Positions 62,220 through 64,000 of a DNA stretch of 64,000 nt are shown one piece after another. How positions within the stretch are numbered: the stretch's first letter is position 1; each line of letters begins with the position of its first letter. Made by a program: the position numbers and the translations under genes. The notes below the pieces were generated by a model, which was given only the letters and a program-made list of their open reading frames with translations, made no database searches and was not told where the DNA came from. Source of the stretch: Tenggerimyces sp963762635 (GTDB lineage: Bacteria > Actinomycetota > Actinomycetes > Propionibacteriales > Actinopolymorphaceae); assembly GCA_963762635.1 (NCBI GenBank), contig CAVXLQ010000012.1:62001-126000 (forward strand), given 5' to 3'.

Positions 62220-62981
62220 ATGTACGCGGAGGAGCGCCAGCTCGAGATCCTGTCCCGTGCGCGCGCGGCCGGGCGGGTCGAGGTGGCCGGCCTGGCCGAC
62301 GAGCTCGAGGTGACGCAGGAGACCGTACGTCGCGACCTGACGGTGCTGGAGCGACGCGGTCTGGTGAAGCGCGTCCACGGTGGAGCCATACCCGTGGAGC
62401 GGCTGGACTATGAACCCCGGTTGGCGACGCGGCGGGAGCAGCACGCCGAGGAGAAGCAGCGGATCGCCCTTGCGGCGTTGGCCGAAGTGCCCTCGGAAGG
62501 CGCGGTGCTGGTCGACTGCGGGTCGACGCCGGAGGCGTTGGCGCGCATCTTCCCGACCGACCGCGAGCTGACCGTCGTGACGAACTCGCTGCCGATCGGG
62601 ATGATGCTGTCCGACCACCCGGAGCTGTCGGTGTGGTCGCTCGGTGGGCGGGTCCGCGGGCGTACGTACAGCGCGGTGGACGACTGGGCGCGGCGGCAGC
62701 TGGCGGAGATCTCGGTCGAGGTGTCGTTCCTCGGCACGAACGGCGTGTCCATAGCCCGCGGGCTGACGACGCCGGTGCCGACCGAGGCCGCGGTGAAGAC
62801 GGCGATGGTGACGGCGGGGAAGCGCCGGGTGCTGCTCGCCGATCACTCGAAGTTCGGGCGGGACTCGTTCTGCCGGTTCGCGAACCTGGCGGACATCGAC
62901 GTGATCGTGACCGGGGTGGAGCTGGACGACGACACCACGGCGGAGATCGAGTCGGTGGGCCCGAAGGTCGTGCGGGCCTGA
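62220..62981 (+). CDS. DeoR/GlpR family transcriptional regulator
   Basis: A 253-residue regulator: DeoR HTH (ERQLEILSRARAAGRVEVAGLADELEVTQETVRRDLTVLERRGLVKRVHGGA across residues 5-55) and the DeoRC sugar-phosphate sensing domain (VDCGSTPEALAR, VVTNSLPIGMML, FLGTNGVSIARGLTTP, LLADHSKFGR). Typical repressors of sugar or polyol operons relieved by a phosphorylated intermediate, here plausibly the product of the PfkB kinase. ATG 62220. Divergent from the transporter operon; 18 nt before the next gene. Confidence 0.93.
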   Translation: MYAEERQLEILSRARAAGRVEVAGLADELEVTQETVRRDLTVLERRGLVKRVHGGAIPVERLDYEPRLATRREQHAEEKQRIALAALAEVPSEGAVLVDCGSTPEALARIFPTDRELTVVTNSLPIGMMLSDHPELSVWSLGGRVRGRTYSAVDDWARRQLAEISVEVSFLGTNGVSIARGLTTPVPTEAAVKTAMVTAGKRRVLLADHSKFGRDSFCRFANLADIDVIVTGVELDDDTTAEIESVGPKVVRA

Positions 62982-62999
62982 CCTATAGGTTGGAGCCTC

Positions 63000-64000
63000 G
63001 TGCGGACCTTGGTGATCGGTGACCACTTCATCCCTGCCCAGTACTACGTCGACGCGTTCGCGTCGCTCGGCGGCGAAGGCCTGCTCCGGACCGTCGACTG
63101 GGCCGGCGCCAAGGGGGAGCAGCACGCGGCGCAGCAGGTGATGGAGGTGCGCGGGCCGGAGGCGGTGGCGTCACCGAAAGAGATCCTCGACGCCGTGGGC
63201 GACGCCGAGGCGCTCGCTCTGCACTTCGCGCCGATCTCCCGCGCGGTCCTCGACGCCGGCGCGGACCTGAAGGCGGTCGTCGTCGCGCGTACGGGCTTGG
63301 AGAACGTCGACCTCGAGGCGGCGACCGAACGGGGGATCGCGGTCGTCCCGGTCTTCGGCCGCAACGCCTCCGCCGTGGCCGAGCTGGCGATCGGGCTGAT
63401 GTTGTCCGAGGCGCGTGACATCTCCCGCGCGGACCGTTCGGTGAAGGACGGCGCGTGGCGTAAGGACTTCGGCGGGCCGGGGCACGAGATCGGCGGCGGC
63501 ACGGTCGGGCTGGTCGGCTTCGGGCACGTCGGCCGTGAACTGGCCGCGCGGCTGCGCGGCTTCGAGGTCCAGCTGCTGGTCGCCGACCCGTACGTCGCCG
63601 ACGACGCGCTGGCGGAGTACGGAGCGAAGCGGGTCGACCTCGACACGGTCTTTCGCGAGTCCGACTTCGTGCACGTACTCGCGCGGCTCACGCCTGAGAC
63701 CGAGCGCTTCATCACGGCCCGGCATTTCGCGTTGATGAAGCCGACCGGCTATTTCATGAATACTTCGCGTAGCCGGCTCGTGGATTATGACGCTCTGTAC
63801 GACGCGCTCGCGAATGGGCGGATCGCCGGCGCCGGACTGGACGTTTTCGACAGCGAACCGATCGACGCCGACAATCCGTTCCGTGCGCTCGACAACGTCA
63901 CGATAACCACCCACTTCGGCGGCGATACCGTCACGACCAACCTGCGTTCGGCGCGCCTGGTTGCGGAGGCGATCGTCTCGCTGGAGCGAACCGGACGCGT
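63000..64000 (+). CDS. D-2-hydroxyacid dehydrogenase (3' partial)
   Basis: GTG 63000, with GGAG 5 nt upstream, opens a frame that runs off the window after 333 codons. Motifs of the D-isomer-specific family: LKAVVVARTGLENVDLEAATERGIAV split before the Rossmann fold, nucleotide-binding GLVGFGHVGRELAARL near residue 172, catalytic Arg in VLARLTPETERF, Glu in DVFDSEPI and a His in TTHFGGDT. This is a phosphoglycerate-dehydrogenase-like or hydroxyacid reductase; in this operon it may reduce or oxidise a sugar acid. Immediately follows the DeoR gene and is likely co-transcribed. Confidence 0.9.
   Translation, partial: MRTLVIGDHFIPAQYYVDAFASLGGEGLLRTVDWAGAKGEQHAAQQVMEVRGPEAVASPKEILDAVGDAEALALHFAPISRAVLDAGADLKAVVVARTGLENVDLEAATERGIAVVPVFGRNASAVAELAIGLMLSEARDISRADRSVKDGAWRKDFGGPGHEIGGGTVGLVGFGHVGRELAARLRGFEVQLLVADPYVADDALAEYGAKRVDLDTVFRESDFVHVLARLTPETERFITARHFALMKPTGYFMNTSRSRLVDYDALYDALANGRIAGAGLDVFDSEPIDADNPFRALDNVTITTHFGGDTVTTNLRSARLVAEAIVSLERTGR

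Overview
The window is high-GC actinobacterial DNA, consistent with a Kribbella- or Actinopolymorpha-like member of the Propionibacteriales. The evidence is dense coding with many GTG starts and 4-nt ATGA/GTGA overlaps, F420-type and mycothiol-type enzyme families, a BTAD (SARP-like) regulator, and tandem SapB/flavipeptin-like and venezuelin-like lanthipeptide loci. The family placement is inference. There are no rRNA genes, CRISPR arrays, phage genes or transposases.

Left part (1-20.2 kb): mostly housekeeping. It holds an FAD oxidase fragment, methyltransferases, a TetR regulator with an operator, an M18 aminopeptidase overlapping an APH-fold kinase (each with a small in-frame insertion), rpsA with promoter and terminator, coaE, a secreted epoxide hydrolase, uvrB, a four-gene small membrane/PPOX operon, typA and an arginase-family gene. 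The last two are broken by single-base indels.

20.2-32 kb: two adjacent, unusual tRNA-like genes with leucine anticodons but class I shape, then a cupin gene, a BTAD regulator, a truncated maleylpyruvate-isomerase-like relic, a GH78 rhamnosidase/LacI unit with matching operators, sppA, a TerC-family gene behind a yybP-ykoY (Mn2+) riboswitch, and an NlpC/P60 endopeptidase.

32-48 kb: the most interesting region, with two lanthipeptide systems side by side, all on the minus strand. (i) A class III, ram/amf-like locus runs LuxR-type response regulator (40659-41276), LanKC (37759-40402), a precursor with two labionin motifs (37607-37742), a prolyl oligopeptidase (35464-37526) and two ABC exporters (32069-35474). 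Every gene of it except the regulator carries frameshifts as sequenced, most of those I resolved being single-base insertions, which points to consensus error as much as to decay. (ii) An intact three-gene class IV locus runs LanL with zinc ligands (45318-47993), an S9 peptidase (43561-45324) and a 42-residue Cys-rich precursor (43426-43554), followed by a strong terminator. A dipeptide-epimerase-like gene and a VOC gene lie between the two loci.

48-64 kb: a class-A-beta-lactamase-like hydrolase, a cupin gene with a missing core, and a five-gene operon of three paralogous membrane proteins, a YtrA-type GntR regulator and an LLM oxidoreductase. That operon is divergent from a GH2 beta-mannosidase across an 18-bp inverted repeat. 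Then comes a polyol/sugar operon (binding protein, two permeases, polyol dehydrogenase, PfkB kinase) without its own ATPase. It is divergent from a DeoR regulator and a D-2-hydroxyacid dehydrogenase that runs off the right end.
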